Positions 31,208 to 40,876 of a DNA stretch of 57,161 nt are shown here, piece after piece. Positions within the stretch are counted from its first letter, which is position 1. Every line of letters starts with the position of its first letter. A program made the translations under genes and the position numbers. Source of the stretch: Paenibacillus xerothermodurans (GTDB lineage Bacteria; Bacillota; Bacilli; Paenibacillales; NBRC-103111); contig NZ_NHRJ02000021.1 of assembly GCF_002220865.2 (NCBI RefSeq), positions 3,367-60,527 of the forward strand. Reading direction: 5' to 3'. The notes beneath the pieces are model-generated. The model saw nothing but the letters and a program-made list of their open reading frames with translations. It was not told the DNA's origin and made no database searches.

Positions 31208-34200
31208 TTACTCTACACCTAACTCCGCGCCTTCGAGATTAAGATTCAGCTTATCGCTGGTTACCTCATCCTCGTCGTCCATTTCCCTCATCTCGATCTC
31301 CTGCTCATCGCCTGATAGGATCTTAACATCCATACCCAAGCTTTGAAGCTCCTTGATCAGAACCTTGAACGATTCCGGAACACCCGGCTCAGGCACATTC
31401 TCACCTTTGACGATCGACTCGTACGTTTTGACACGTCCTACCACGTCATCGGATTTCACAGTGAGGATCTCTTGCAGTGTATAAGCCGCACCGTACGCCT
31501 CGAGCGCCCATACCTCCATCTCACCGAACCGCTGACCGCCGAACTGAGCTTTACCGCCCAGAGGTTGCTGCGTAACGAGAGAGTAAGGACCTGTGGAACG
31601 TGCATGGATCTTATCGTCGACCATGTGGGCCAGCTTGATCATGTACATGATGCCCACCGTAACCTCACGTTCAAACGGCTCGCCCGTGCGGCCGTCAAAC
31701 AGCATTGTTTTACCGTTCCGCTGCATTCCGGCTTCTTCCATCGTGTCGAACACGTCATGTTCACGCGCTCCGTCAAACACCGGAGTTGCAGTATGGATTC
31801 CGAGATACTTCGCAGCCATACCTAAGTGAACTTCCAAGACCTGTCCGATGTTCATCCGTGAAGGAACGCCAAGAGGATTCAGTACTACTTGTACAGGAGT
31901 GCCATCAGGCATGAACGGCATGTCCTCTTCGGGCAGAATGCGTGCGATAACCCCTTTGTTACCATGGCGGCCTGCCATCTTATCCCCTTCGGAGATCTTC
32001 CGCTTCTGAGCGATGTAGACTCGCACCAGCTGATTCACACCAGGAGGCAGCTCATCGCCGTTCTCACGGGTGAACACTTTTACGTCGACTACGATACCGT
32101 CCGTACCGTGTGGTACGCGCAGCGATGTGTCACGCACTTCCCGTGCCTTCTCACCGAAGATGGCATGAAGCAGACGCTCTTCAGCCGTAAGCTCGGTAAC
32201 CCCTTTTGGCGTTACTTTACCTACCAGAATGTCGCCGGCGCCGATTTCAGCACCAACTCGAATAATGCCGCGCTCGTCCAGGTTCTTCAGCGCGTCCTCA
32301 CCAACGTTAGGAATATCGCGCGTGATTTCTTCAGGACCGAGCTTAGTGTCTCTGGCTTCGGACTCGTATTCCTCGATGTGAATCGATGTATACACGTCTT
32401 CTTTTACCAGTTTTTCGCTTAGCAGAATCGCATCCTCATAGTTGTAACCTTCCCATGTCATAAAGGCAACGACTACGTTACGGCCCAACGCCAATTCACC
32501 CATTTCGGTTGACGGTCCGTCAGCCAAAATATCGCCAACACGTACCTGTTCGCCTGTTTGGCAGATTGGACGCTGATTGATGCAAGTACCTTGGTTAGAA
32601 CGCTCAAACTTGTGAAGCTTATGCTTGATCAAGTCGCCGTTAACGAGTTTACCGTCCACCATCGCTTGTCGGCGCACCCAAATTTCGTTAGCTGTTACAC
32701 GTTCCACCACACCGTCGACTTTGGACACGATGCAGACACCAGAGTCTTTGGCTGACTTGTGCTCCATACCGGTACCAACCAACGGTGACTTCGGTATCAA
32801 TAGCGGCACAGCCTGACGCTGCATGTTCGAACCCATCAATGCGCGGTTGGAGTCATCGTTTTCCAGGAACGGAATTAACGCCGTGGCAACCGATACAACC
32901 TGCTTCGGAGACACGTCCATATAGTCAACGCGTTCTTTTGGAAGCGTCAAAATTTCATCTTTGTAGCGCACGATGACGGTATCATTAGCAAATTTTCCAT
33001 CCTCGGTTAGTTCGGCATTCGCTTGCGCTACAACGTAGTTATCCTCTTCGTCCGCAGTCAAATAAGCGATTTGCTCGGTCACTGTACCCGTTTTAGGATC
33101 GACCCAACGATAGGGAGCTTCAATAAACCCATATTCGTTGATTCTGGCAAACGTGGATAGAGAGTTGATCAAACCGATGTTCGGACCTTCCGGCGTTTCA
33201 ATCGGACACATGCGCCCATAGTGGGAGTGATGCACGTCACGAACTTCAAAGCCTGCGCGCTCTCTCGTCAAACCACCGGGCCCGAGAGCAGACAAACGAC
33301 GTTTGTGCGTCAACTCAGCCAGCGGATTCGTTTGGTCCATAAATTGGGACAGCTGGGAGCTGCCGAAGAACTCCTTAATCGAAGCGATAACCGGTCTGAT
33401 ATTAATTAAAGCTTGTGGAGTAATTACGTTGGCATCTTGAATCGACATCCGTTCGCGCACTACGCGCTCCATCCGGGATAATCCGATACGGAACTGGTTT
33501 TGCAGCAACTCACCGACAGAACGCAGCCGTCTGTTACCAAGATGATCGATGTCGTCCGTATTTCCTATGCCATGCAATAGGTTTATAAAATAGTTGATGG
33601 ATGCAATAATATCTGCAGGGGTAATATGCTTTACCGTCTTATCAATCTTACCATTGGAAATCAGCTTAATGACCTTACCGTCTTCGATCGGAGAGAACAC
33701 ATTGATGCATTGCAGAGGAATTTGCTGCATATCATTCATACCGTTAGCAGCAGTGTACTCCTTGAAGCCCACGTTTTCCTCCAGATGCGGGATGATTTGG
33801 TCGAGCAAGCGACGATCCAACACCTGACCTGCTTCAGCCACGATCTCACCTGTCTCTGGGTCAATTAGCGTTTCCGCCAAACGTTGATTGAACAAACGGT
33901 TTTTGATGTGCAGCTTTTTGTTGATTTTGTAACGACCTACATTGGCCAAATCATATCGCTTAGGATCGAAGAAGCGTGCCACCAGCAAACTTCTAGCGTT
34001 ATCCAAAGTCGGCGGTTCACCCGGACGCAGCCGTTCATAAATCTCAATTAGCGCTTTATCCGTTGAATCTGTGTTGTCTTTGTCGAGCGTATTGCGAATA
34101 TACTCATCGTCGCCCAACAAATCCAAAATTTCCGCATCTGTGCCGAAGCCGAGAGCTCTCAGTAACACTGTTACAGGGATCTTACGGGTACGGTCGATAC

Positions 34201-34744
34201 GGACATATATGATATCTTTAGCATCCGTCTCCAGCTCAAGCCACGCGCCGCGGTTAGGGATAACGGTTGCAGTATACGTTTTCTTACCGTTTTTGTCGGT
34301 TTTTGTATTGTAATAGACGCTTGGCGAACGAACCAACTGACTGACGATAACGCGTTCCGCACCGTTGATAATAAATGTTCCCGTTTCCGTCATCAAAGGG
34401 AAGTCACCCATAAACACTTCCTGCTCTTTGACTTCGCCGGTCTCTTTATTGATCAAACGAACTTTCACGCGAAGCGGAGCTGCGTAAGTGACGTCGCGTT
34501 CCTTGGATTCATCAACAGAGTACTTAGGCTCGCCCAAGCTATAGTCGATAAATTCCAACACCAGGTTCCCCGTGAAGTCTTGGATTGGGGAAATATCTTG
34601 AAACATTTCACGCAAGCCTTCTTCCAAAAACCATTCGTACGATTTTTGTTGGATTTCAATCAGGTTAGGAACTTCCAAAACCTCATCGATCCGAGCGTAT
34701 GACCTGCGTTTGCGTCGACCTAATTGAACAAGATGTCCCGCCAT
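31208..34744 (-). CDS. rpoB: DNA-directed RNA polymerase subunit beta
   Basis: 1178 residues. Together with rpoC it forms the catalytic core. The rifampicin-binding region (about 458-490, from [11 protein letters not shown] to [11 protein letters not shown]) matches the rifampicin-sensitive type. [13 protein letters not shown] and the C-terminal [25 protein letters not shown] are conserved. The last 35 residues are a variable acidic tail. ATG start with AAGGGGTGAATCAAAT upstream; the long leader is described separately. Confidence 0.98.
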   Translation of the reverse strand: MAGHLVQLGRRKRRSYARIDEVLEVPNLIEIQQKSYEWFLEEGLREMFQDISPIQDFTGNLVLEFIDYSLGEPKYSVDESKERDVTYAAPLRVKVRLINKETGEVKEQEVFMGDFPLMTETGTFIINGAERVIVSQLVRSPSVYYNTKTDKNGKKTYTATVIPNRGAWLELETDAKDIIYVRIDRTRKIPVTVLLRALGFGTDAEILDLLGDDEYIRNTLDKDNTDSTDKALIEIYERLRPGEPPTLDNARSLLVARFFDPKRYDLANVGRYKINKKLHIKNRLFNQRLAETLIDPETGEIVAEAGQVLDRRLLDQIIPHLEENVGFKEYTAANGMNDMQQIPLQCINVFSPIEDGKVIKLISNGKIDKTVKHITPADIIASINYFINLLHGIGNTDDIDHLGNRRLRSVGELLQNQFRIGLSRMERVVRERMSIQDANVITPQALINIRPVIASIKEFFGSSQLSQFMDQTNPLAELTHKRRLSALGPGGLTRERAGFEVRDVHHSHYGRMCPIETPEGPNIGLINSLSTFARINEYGFIEAPYRWVDPKTGTVTEQIAYLTADEEDNYVVAQANAELTEDGKFANDTVIVRYKDEILTLPKERVDYMDVSPKQVVSVATALIPFLENDDSNRALMGSNMQRQAVPLLIPKSPLVGTGMEHKSAKDSGVCIVSKVDGVVERVTANEIWVRRQAMVDGKLVNGDLIKHKLHKFERSNQGTCINQRPICQTGEQVRVGDILADGPSTEMGELALGRNVVVAFMTWEGYNYEDAILLSEKLVKEDVYTSIHIEEYESEARDTKLGPEEITRDIPNVGEDALKNLDERGIIRVGAEIGAGDILVGKVTPKGVTELTAEERLLHAIFGEKAREVRDTSLRVPHGTDGIVVDVKVFTRENGDELPPGVNQLVRVYIAQKRKISEGDKMAGRHGNKGVIARILPEEDMPFMPDGTPVQVVLNPLGVPSRMNIGQVLEVHLGMAAKYLGIHTATPVFDGAREHDVFDTMEEAGMQRNGKTMLFDGRTGEPFEREVTVGIMYMIKLAHMVDDKIHARSTGPYSLVTQQPLGGKAQFGGQRFGEMEVWALEAYGAAYTLQEILTVKSDDVVGRVKTYESIVKGENVPEPGVPESFKVLIKELQSLGMDVKILSGDEQEIEMREMDDEDEVTSDKLNLNLEGAELGVE

Positions 34745-35072
34745 ATTTGATTCACCCCTTATGTCTACTCAATAGAACAAAATAAAAGCCTCTCCTGAAG
34801 CCTTCTCGAGTAAATACCGTTGAAGTGACACTTCTTTTAGAAGCTTCTGATCTATCTGCAGTCTTTATTACCACAATTTGCTTGCTACCATGTAGGCTTC
34901 ACTTAAAATTTAAACATTATACGTCTAACGTCTAAATTTTATGCAATCATGCCGGAAAAATTTTCTTGACATTTTAGCAAACTAAAGGGAAACACTACAC
35001 TTCTAATACTGACATTTTATAATAATACCACATACAAAAAGTGAAGTCAACATTTTGTCACACTCGCATTTT
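34745..35072 (-). promoter_or_regulatory. 328-base leader and promoter region of rpoB-rpoC
   Basis: AT-rich, with no plausible gene. A strong promoter lies at its far end (35022-35050). A second TATAAT (complement of 34916-34921) has only a weak TTGCAT with a 19-base spacer. Nearer rpoB there are small palindromes: gaagtg-a-cacttc (34822-34834), and cttct/agaag (34831-34843), which shares bases with it, so the two compete. About 275 bases would be untranslated; I recognise no leader family. Confidence 0.6.
35022..35050 (-). promoter_or_regulatory. Sigma-A promoter of rpoB-rpoC
   Basis: TTGACT (complement of 35045-35050), 17-base spacer, TATTAT (complement of 35022-35027). It is about 25 bases past the stop of the methyltransferase gene. 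Confidence 0.75.
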
Positions 35073-35669
35073 TCACTTCACCGCTTTAAATATACGGTAC
35101 CCTTTGTCCTTGCCAATCTCCACGACGTTGGAAAACAAACTGTCCAGCTTCGTAAACGCAGAAGGCGCCCCTTGTTTTTTTTGTATTACGACCCACAAGG
35201 CGCCGCCGGGACTTAGAACCTCGAACGCCTGTTCAAAAATGCGGTGTACCGTTGCCTTTCCCGCACGGATGGGCGGGTTGGTGAGAACGACGTCATAAGT
35301 CCGATCCATCACAGCTTTCAGCATGTCACTTTGAATGATCTCCACATTAGCAACATGGTTGCGCTCAGCATTCTGGCGCGCCAATGCTACTGCCCGTTCG
35401 TTAATGTCGACCATGGTGACCTTGCCCTCACTCGCCAGTACGGCAGCCGCTAGTCCGATTGGACCATAGCCGCAGCCCACATCCAGCACGGAGGCGTCGC
35501 GCGAAATTTCCATTGCATGAATCAAAGCCTTCGAGCCATAATCCACACCTTTTTTAGAAAACACACCTGCGTCGGTCGCGAACTTATATTTGCGGCCACG
35601 CAGTGTTTCCTCTATTATATGAACGTCATGTGCCATGGTTGGTGTTTGTGAATAGTAGTGTTCGGACAT
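35073..35669 (-). CDS. ybxB: Class I SAM-dependent methyltransferase, RsmC-like (YbxB family)
   Basis: 198 residues. SAM-binding motif VLDVGCGYGPIGLAA and the NPPI catalytic motif (VLTNPPIRAG) mark an N6/N2-type rRNA or small-molecule methyltransferase like RsmC/RlmG. Located between rplL and rpoB as ybxB is in B. subtilis. The start at 35669 (MSEHYYSQ) is 8 bases after AGGTG; GTG at 35678 is less likely. The exact substrate is unknown. Confidence 0.9.
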   Translation of the reverse strand: MSEHYYSQTPTMAHDVHIIEETLRGRKYKFATDAGVFSKKGVDYGSKALIHAMEISRDASVLDVGCGYGPIGLAAAVLASEGKVTMVDINERAVALARQNAERNHVANVEIIQSDMLKAVMDRTYDVVLTNPPIRAGKATVHRIFEQAFEVLSPGGALWVVIQKKQGAPSAFTKLDSLFSNVVEIGKDKGYRIFKAVK

Positions 35670-35749
35670 CCAGGTCACCTCATAGATTGTTTACAGCCTA
35701 GCATTCGCAAAACACCAAGGCCTCTATTACAAAGCATAGCTTGGTTTTC

Positions 35750-35792
35750 GCAAAAAAACAAACCCCCCTGGAGAAACAACTCCAAGGGGGTT
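35750..35792 (-). terminator. Intrinsic terminator after rplJ-rplL
   Basis: Minus-strand stem aacccccttggag/ctccaggggggtt with a 6-base loop, then tgttttttt. It lies between rplL and the methyltransferase, so the latter depends on read-through or an unseen promoter. Confidence 0.9.
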
Positions 35793-35807
35793 GGGCCGAA
35801 GTGTAAC

Positions 35808-36173
35808 TTACTTCACTTCTACAGCAGCGCCTGCTTCTTCAAGCTTAGCTTTAACAGCATCCGCTTCTTCTTTACCCACTTTTTCTTTGATTGGTTTTGG
35901 TGCGCCGTCAACCAAGTCTTTAGCTTCTTTCAAGCCAAGGCCAGTGATTTCGCGAACAACTTTGATAACGTTGATTTTGGAAGCGCCAGCGCCAGTCAAG
36001 ATTACGTCGAACTCGGATTGCTCAACAGCCTCTGCCGCTGCACCGCCGCCACCTGCAACAGCTACTGGAGCTGCAGCAGTTACGCCGAATTCGTCTTCGA
36101 TCGCTTTTACAAGATCGTTCAATTCCAATACAGACATACCTTTGATTGCTTCCAAGATTTGCTCTTTACTCAT
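35808..36173 (-). CDS. rplL: 50S ribosomal protein L7/L12
   Basis: 121 residues; the stalk protein that recruits translational GTPases. N-terminal dimerisation part ([29 protein letters not shown]), Ala/Gly hinge (about 35-50), and globular C-terminal domain ([24 protein letters not shown]) are present. Confidence 0.98.
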   Translation of the reverse strand: MSKEQILEAIKGMSVLELNDLVKAIEDEFGVTAAAPVAVAGGGGAAAEAVEQSEFDVILTGAGASKINVIKVVREITGLGLKEAKDLVDGAPKPIKEKVGKEEADAVKAKLEEAGAAVEVK

Positions 36174-36226
36174 GGTATATATACCTCCGATAATTTGGGT
36201 TTATATTATGTTCTTACGAACATAAT

Positions 36227-36739
36227 TTAAGCTTCTTGCGCGCCGCCGTCCTGCTTTTCTGCCACAGCTTTAACCGCAAGGGCGAAGTTGCGAACAGGAG
36301 CTTGAAGCACGCTGAGCAACATGGACAGCAAACCTTCTCTGGAAGGAAGAGCGGCCAATTCCTTAATTTGGTCAGTACCAACAACTTTACCTTCAACTAC
36401 GCCTGCTTTCACGTTCAGCGCATCGTTCTTTTTAGCAAAATCCGTTAGGATTTTCGCTGGAGTGACCACATCATCCTTACTGAATGCGATCGCAGTAGGG
36501 CCAGTCAAAAACTCATCCAGCGCAGTCAACTCAGCATTCGCTGTTGCACGTCTTGTCAACGTGTTCTTCAACACTTGGAACTCAATGCCCGCTTCACGCA
36601 GTTGTTTGCGAAGCTCGGTCACTTGTCCCACGTTCAAACCGCGGTAGTCCGCGACGATTGTGCAGGAGCTTTCCTTAAGCTTGTCAGTGACTTCAGCTAC
36701 TTGTTGAGACTTTAATTCTAATGTTTTCGCGTTTGGCAT
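36227..36739 (-). CDS. rplJ: 50S ribosomal protein L10
   Basis: 170 residues; base of the L7/L12 stalk and the likely regulator of its own leader. [26 protein letters not shown] and [29 protein letters not shown] are typical. Start at 36739 (MPNAKTLEL) is chosen because AGGAGG lies 10 bases upstream; the frame continues to 36796 without homologous sequence. Confidence 0.97.
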   Translation of the reverse strand: MPNAKTLELKSQQVAEVTDKLKESSCTIVADYRGLNVGQVTELRKQLREAGIEFQVLKNTLTRRATANAELTALDEFLTGPTAIAFSKDDVVTPAKILTDFAKKNDALNVKAGVVEGKVVGTDQIKELAALPSREGLLSMLLSVLQAPVRNFALAVKAVAEKQDGGAQEA

Positions 36740-36932
36740 GTTTTTTGCACCTCCTATGTTGCTTCCGGTGTGGAAGCTGTTCTCGTAAGTAAACACTCAC
36801 CTAACTTCTGGCAAGGGTATATTCCAGCGGCCCTGAGAAACTAACTCTCTCGCAACTTATCTCGTAAACAAAATGTGAGCCCGTAAGCTGAATTAAAAGC
36901 CAATGTGCTGCGATAACATCCGCTAAAACGCG
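36740..36932 (-). promoter_or_regulatory. Untranslated segment between the L10 attenuator and rplJ
   Basis: About 190 bases past the attenuator hairpin before rplJ. The minus strand has an agttgcgagagagttagtttctcaggg stretch that may fold with neighbours, and the rplJ ribosome site at its end. No separate promoter or gene is seen. It may hold the competing (antiterminator) half of the leader. Confidence 0.4.
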
Positions 36933-37064
36933 AAAATGCCTTCGCAGACACTGCGAAGGCATGATGATTCACATGATCTTTGTCGTTCATCAAAGATTGG
37001 TGATTCTATATCATAACACCTCGGCAGGAAATTAAGCCTATTCAAGCACCTGCTGTCTACGGTA
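36933..37064 (-). ncRNA. L10 leader with terminator hairpin (rplJ-rplL attenuator)
   Basis: The minus strand reads ccgtagacagcaggtgctt, then taatttcctgccgaggtgtt: the agacagcagg/cctgccgagg pairing and surrounding bases are the core I know from the Firmicute L10 leader. It is followed by a perfect 12-bp hairpin atgccttcgcag/ctgcgaaggcat (36936-36962) and ttttcgcgtttt. L10(L12)4 binding to such leaders is known to lower rplJL expression; here termination at this hairpin is the likely mechanism. Confidence 0.8.
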
Positions 37065-37090
37065 AGTCATATTCGTTTGTCAACTTAGAT

Positions 37091-37119
37091 AGGTTAGCAT
37101 GCGAGACTGTAAAAGTCAA
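37091..37119 (-). promoter_or_regulatory. Promoter of the rplJ-rplL unit
   Basis: TTGACT (complement of 37114-37119), 17-base spacer, TAACCT (complement of 37091-37096) preceded by TGC as an extended -10. It lies just after the rplA stop and just before the L10 leader. Confidence 0.6.
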
Positions 37120-37134
37120 CCGCCAGCTTTACAC

Positions 37135-37827
37135 TTATCTAACGGCTTGTACGTTTACGCGAGCGCTAGGACCCATCGTCGAGGATACTGCAATGTTTTT
37201 CAGGTATACACCTTTAGCAGCTGCAGGCTTCGCTCTGTTTAAAGCATCAACCAACGCAGTGAAGTTTTCAGTCAACTTCTCAGCATCAAAGGATGCTTTA
37301 CCGATTGGAGCATGGATTTGTCCGGCTTTGTCCAAGCGATATTCGATTTTACCAGCCTTGATCTCTTGAACCGCTTTAGCTACGTCAAATGTAACTGTAC
37401 CGGCTTTAGGATTCGGCATCAAACCTTTACCACCCAAGATACGGCCGAGCTTACCCACTTCACTCATCATGTCCGGAGTCGCTACGCAAACATCAAATTC
37501 AAACCAGCCTTGCTGGATTTTGTTAATCATGTCTTGGTCGCCAACGTAATCGGCACCAGCAGCTTCCGCTTCCTTCGCCTTTTCGCCTTTTGCGAACACA
37601 AGAACACGTTGAGTTTTACCAGTACCATGCGGCAGTACAACAACGCCACGCACCGCTTGGTCTTGTTTTCTTGGGTCTACGCCCAAACGTACTGCAACTT
37701 CAACAGTCTCGTCAAATTTTGCAGTCGCTGATTTTTTCACCAGCTCGATAGCTTCAGCCGGCTCATACAATGCTTCCGGATCAATCAGCTTCGCAGCTTC
37801 CTGATACTTTTTACCATGTTTCGCCAT
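37135..37827 (-). CDS. rplA: 50S ribosomal protein L1
   Basis: 230 residues; mobile stalk protein at the E site. Start at 37827 ([14 protein letters not shown]) is 9 bases after AAGGAGG. The L1 signature region reads [18 protein letters not shown]: the first Gly-Gly replaces the Gly-Pro found in B. subtilis and E. coli, a small change in an otherwise conserved loop. The rest is normal. Confidence 0.97.
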   Translation of the reverse strand: MAKHGKKYQEAAKLIDPEALYEPAEAIELVKKSATAKFDETVEVAVRLGVDPRKQDQAVRGVVVLPHGTGKTQRVLVFAKGEKAKEAEAAGADYVGDQDMINKIQQGWFEFDVCVATPDMMSEVGKLGRILGGKGLMPNPKAGTVTFDVAKAVQEIKAGKIEYRLDKAGQIHAPIGKASFDAEKLTENFTALVDALNRAKPAAAKGVYLKNIAVSSTMGPSARVNVQAVR

Positions 37828-37923
37828 GATGTTATTTCCTCCTTTTGTGGTATTAGCGGAATATCCTCCCACTGTCGCGTCCATCGGACGCCATGAAAAC
37901 GCAATCGCATATAACGGATCGAA

Positions 37924-38349
37924 TTAGTCTTCGATAACAACGCCCATGCTGCGAGCAGTACCTTCGACCATACGCATTGCAGCCTCAACGGATGCAGCGT
38001 TCAGGTCAGGCATTTTTTGTTCAGCGATTTGACGAACTGTCGCACGCTTAACGGTTGCAACTTTTTTCTTGTTAGGCTCGCCGGATCCTTTTTCAATCTT
38101 CGCAGCTACACGCAGCAATACAGCAGCCGGTGGAGTCTTGGTGATGAAAGTAAAGGAACGGTCCTCGAACACTGTGATTTCAACAGGAATAATCAAACCA
38201 GCTTGATCTGCAGTACGAGCGTTAAACTCCTTACAGAACGCCATGATGTTAACGCCTGCTTGACCCAAAGCCGGACCGATTGGAGGAGCCGGGTTCGCTT
38301 TGCCAGCTGGCACTTGAAGCTTAACAACCTTGATAACCTTTTTTGCCAT
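37924..38349 (-). CDS. rplK: 50S ribosomal protein L11
   Basis: 141 residues; with L10 forms the GTPase-associated centre and senses uncharged tRNA for RelA/Rel. The Pro-rich N-terminal hinge ([22 protein letters not shown]), the thiostrepton-related region, is wild type. Confidence 0.98.
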   Translation of the reverse strand: MAKKVIKVVKLQVPAGKANPAPPIGPALGQAGVNIMAFCKEFNARTADQAGLIIPVEITVFEDRSFTFITKTPPAAVLLRVAAKIEKGSGEPNKKKVATVKRATVRQIAEQKMPDLNAASVEAAMRMVEGTARSMGVVIED

Positions 38350-38395
38350 GGTGATACACCCCCTTGTACATAGTATGACGGAACCTCGCTGTCAC

Positions 38396-38935
38396 TTAGA
38401 GCTTTTCCACCTGGTGGTAGTCCAACTCGAGTGGCGTTTCCCGTCCAAACATATTGACATGCACCTTCAACTTGGCTTTATCGACCAGAATTTCTTCGAC
38501 GGTTCCGACAAAGTTAGCAAAAGGTCCCACCTTCACACGCACCGTGTCTTTCAGATCGAAGTCAATTTTCGGCTTCGGTTCTTCCATGCCCATATGCTTG
38601 AGAATGGCTTCAACTTCCTCTGGAAGCAGCGCAGTCGGCTTCGAGCCAGACCCAGTCGAGCCGACAAAGCCCGTCACACCCGGTGTGTTACGCACGACAT
38701 ACCAGGAATCATCGGTTTGGATCATCTCCACCAAAACGTAGCCCGGATACACCTTACGCATCACTGTCTTCTTCTTGCCGTCTTTGTTCACCAGCTCTTC
38801 TTCCATCGGTACCAAAACTCGAAAAATCTTGTCCGTCATATTCATGGACTCAACACGTTTTTCCAAGTTGGCTTTGACCTTGTTCTCATACCCGGAATAG
38901 GTATGTACAACGTACCATCGTTTTTCCATTTCCAT
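38396..38935 (-). CDS. nusG: Transcription termination/antitermination factor NusG
   Basis: 179 residues. NGN domain (WYVVHTYSGYENKVKANLEKRVESM, then FRVLVPMEEE) and C-terminal KOW (VGPFANFVGTVEEI) are present. NusG binds RNA polymerase beta' and in Bacillus causes pausing. Start at 38935 (MEMEKRW) is 8 bases after AAGG; ATG at 38929 is an alternative. Confidence 0.97.
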   Translation of the reverse strand: MEMEKRWYVVHTYSGYENKVKANLEKRVESMNMTDKIFRVLVPMEEELVNKDGKKKTVMRKVYPGYVLVEMIQTDDSWYVVRNTPGVTGFVGSTGSGSKPTALLPEEVEAILKHMGMEEPKPKIDFDLKDTVRVKVGPFANFVGTVEEILVDKAKLKVHVNMFGRETPLELDYHQVEKL

Positions 38936-38956
38936 AGTGGCCACCTTACTTCCGCC

Positions 38957-39160
38957 TTATTTATTAAAAACGAGGCGAAGCAGCTCAGAAATACCCAGAT
39001 CCAGCACGTAGAAATAGACAGTCACAAAGATGACCGTAAACAACACAACCAGCGTATAGCTGATGAGCTCTTTACGACTTGGCCACTTCACCTTTTTCAG
39101 TTCAGACCAGCTGTCCGAAAAGAAGGAAAATGTGTTCTTCATTCTAGCCAGAAAGGACAC
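38957..39160 (-). CDS. secE: Preprotein translocase subunit SecE
   Basis: About 67 residues with an amphipathic segment (SWSELKKVKWPSRKELISYT) and one transmembrane helix (about 36-58), the Gram-positive short form. Of several in-frame GTG codons, the one at 39160 is 7 bases from GGAGG and is preferred; GTG at 39166 abuts that site, and ATG at 39142 is too far. It pairs with secY at 11537. Confidence 0.92.
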   Translation of the reverse strand: MSFLARMKNTFSFFSDSWSELKKVKWPSRKELISYTLVVLFTVIFVTVYFYVLDLGISELLRLVFNK

Positions 39161-39177
39161 AACCACACCTCCAAAAA

Positions 39178-39327
39178 CTACCTAGTTTCGCGATGAGCGG
39201 TATGTTCATTGCAAAACTTGCAAAACTTCTTCAACTCCATGCGGTCAGGGTTGTTGCGCTTATTTTTATCGGTCGTATAGTTTCTTTGCTTGCAGTTCGT
39301 GCACGCTAACGTGATAATAACCCGCAT
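39178..39327 (-). CDS. rpmG: 50S ribosomal protein L33
   Basis: 49 residues, read directly from the sequence ([19 protein letters not shown]..., ending TAHRETR). Two Cys-x2-Cys pairs (CTNC, CKFC) make it the zinc-containing type, as for the paralogue next to secE in Bacillus. GGAGGTGTACATC precedes the ATG; secE starts 17 bases after its stop. Confidence 0.97.
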   Translation of the reverse strand: MRVIITLACTNCKQRNYTTDKNKRNNPDRMELKKFCKFCNEHTAHRETR

Positions 39328-39414
39328 GATGTACACCTCCTACGGACCAGCCTCATATTTTGAAAACCTTAACGATCAGCAAAAAAACGCCTCATTTCTT
39401 AAGGCTACCTGAAT

Positions 39415-39443
39415 ACTTTAGCATAGCGCGTTTTTCATGTCAA
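39415..39443 (-). promoter_or_regulatory. Extended -10 promoter of rpmG-secE-nusG
   Basis: TTGACA (complement of 39438-39443), 17-base spacer, TAAAGT (complement of 39415-39420) with TGC in front. Confidence 0.75.
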
Positions 39444-39528
39444 GGCAAACCTATTAACACAAACACCGCTCATTCAGCTTTTGTTACACTCTCAGTATTA
39501 ACGCTGATTCCGAAGGATAAACCAGACC

Positions 39529-39566
39529 AAAAAAATAAAGCACCCCGCACGTATGCGAAAAGTGCT
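39529..39566 (-). terminator. Intrinsic terminator after sigH
   Basis: Minus-strand stem agcac/gtgct with inner cgca/tgcg, followed by ttattttttt. It starts 5 bases after the sigH stop. Confidence 0.8.
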
Positions 39567-39570
39567 ACGT

Positions 39571-40215
39571 TCATGCATCCCTTACTTCCAGGTACCGTTC
39601 CAACTTACGTTTCACCCGCTGCAGCGCATTGTCTATGGACTTCACATGCCGGTCCAAATCGACGGCGATCTCCTGATACGAACGACCATCCAAATACAGC
39701 ATCAGAACCCTGCGTTCGAGGTCACTCAAAATCTCACCCATCTTATCTTCCAATCCGCTGAATTCTTCTTGATTGATAATCAATTCCTCAGGATCGGTAA
39801 CACGCGAACCGCAAATGACGTCAAGCAAGGTGCGGTCGGAATCTTCATCATAGATGGGCTTGTCCAACGAAACGTATGAATTCAAAGGAATGTGTTTTTG
39901 TCTGGTGGCTGTTTTGATTGCCGTAATAATCTGGCGTGTGATACATAGTTCCGCGAAGGCTTTGAATGAAGCCAGCTTGTCACCACGAAAGTCGCGAATC
40001 GATTTATATAAACCTATCATACCTTCTTGCACAATGTCTTCTCTATCGGCGCCTATCAAAAAATAGGAGCGAGCTTTGGCGCGCACGAAATTCCTGTACT
40101 TGTTGATCAAGTACTCCAGTGCGTCACTTTCCCCGCCGCGGACCGCCTCGACAAGTTCTTCATCTGCCTTGAGGTCATATTCGCACATTCTCAGTTCTTT
40201 GAGGTCGACACTCAC
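39571..40215 (-). CDS. sigH: RNA polymerase sporulation sigma factor SigH (Spo0H)
   Basis: 214 residues. Directs early stationary-phase and sporulation transcription. Region 2 (KYRNFVRAKARSYFLIGADREDIVQEGMIGLYKSIRDF, about 40-80) and the region 4 helix-turn-helix (LYLDGRSYQEIAVDLDRHVKSIDNALQRVKRKL) are nearly those of B. subtilis Spo0H. Start GTG at 40215 is 7 bases after GGAGGG; an adjacent TTG is too close. It has its own promoter and terminator, so it is a single-gene unit between rae1 and rpmG. Confidence 0.97.
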   Translation of the reverse strand: MSVDLKELRMCEYDLKADEELVEAVRGGESDALEYLINKYRNFVRAKARSYFLIGADREDIVQEGMIGLYKSIRDFRGDKLASFKAFAELCITRQIITAIKTATRQKHIPLNSYVSLDKPIYDEDSDRTLLDVICGSRVTDPEELIINQEEFSGLEDKMGEILSDLERRVLMLYLDGRSYQEIAVDLDRHVKSIDNALQRVKRKLERYLEVRDA

Positions 40216-40281
40216 CAATAATCCCTCCGGCCTGGCAAGACTGCAAGTCTATGACTGCGTTTCTTCTTGAAAGATAGGACT

Positions 40282-40311
40282 AGTATACATTATGTAATCT
40301 GCCAGCGTCAA
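40282..40311 (-). promoter_or_regulatory. Sigma-A promoter of sigH
   Basis: TTGACG (complement of 40306-40311), 18-base spacer, TATACT (complement of 40282-40287). In B. subtilis spo0H is repressed by AbrB, whose loose site preference cannot be judged by eye. Confidence 0.65.
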
Positions 40312-40348
40312 CAAAATTCCCATTCACAACAGCTGAAAATGCCCGGAT

Positions 40349-40864
40349 TTACTGGCCTCGGCGCCACTTTTCGAATAAATCCTTCATTTCATTGCTGAGC
40401 TTGCTGTCAAAAGTGTTTCGCTTACCGGATCGCTCTTCCTTGATTTTATGCTGTATTTCACGCTTGGCTAAATCGAGCTTGATACGCAGTTCACCAGCCG
40501 GCACCCGGAAGGCACCTTTACCAAAAATCACATGCTGCTCCGTCATATCTGAAGTTGCGACATATATCTGCCTGCGCCGTCCGATGTTCTCCGCCACCAA
40601 CCGCTCAATCAGCTCGTCCGCTGTTTCTTTCTCCTTGGTGTAGAATATTCGGAGCTTACTCTGCACATACTTCCCGCCCAAGCCGGGCACGTAGTAGGCA
40701 TCAAACACCAGAAGCACCTTGACCCCTGAGTACGACTGGTACTCAGCCAGCATCTCGATCAGCCGGTCACGCGCTTCCTCCAGACTGACTTCCTTGAGCT
40801 TTTGCAGCTCCGGCCAGGCGCCAATAATATTGTATCCGTCCACTATCAGAATTTCTTGCATCAT
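40349..40864 (-). CDS. rae1: NYN-domain ribosome-dependent mRNA endonuclease Rae1 (YacP)
   Basis: 171 residues. PIN-like NYN fold: LIVDGYNIIGAWPEL with the first acidic residue (about 8), KVLLVFDAYYVPG near 48-60, ETADELIERL near 80, and VATSDMTEQ near 103. B. subtilis Rae1 enters the ribosomal A site and cuts translated mRNAs. Two ATG codons lie together; 40861 has the better ribosome-site spacing, so the true start may be the second. It follows rlmB by 12 bases, as in B. subtilis. Confidence 0.93.
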   Translation of the reverse strand: MMQEILIVDGYNIIGAWPELQKLKEVSLEEARDRLIEMLAEYQSYSGVKVLLVFDAYYVPGLGGKYVQSKLRIFYTKEKETADELIERLVAENIGRRRQIYVATSDMTEQHVIFGKGAFRVPAGELRIKLDLAKREIQHKIKEERSGKRNTFDSKLSNEMKDLFEKWRRGQ

Positions 40865-40876
40865 GCCCCGAGCCAG

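Noticed and set aside
36936-36962. Simple terminator for rplK-rplA only
   Set aside because: A promoter and an L10-leader core lie between rplA and this hairpin, so it is better read as the attenuator of rplJ-rplL, although it would also stop read-through from rplA.
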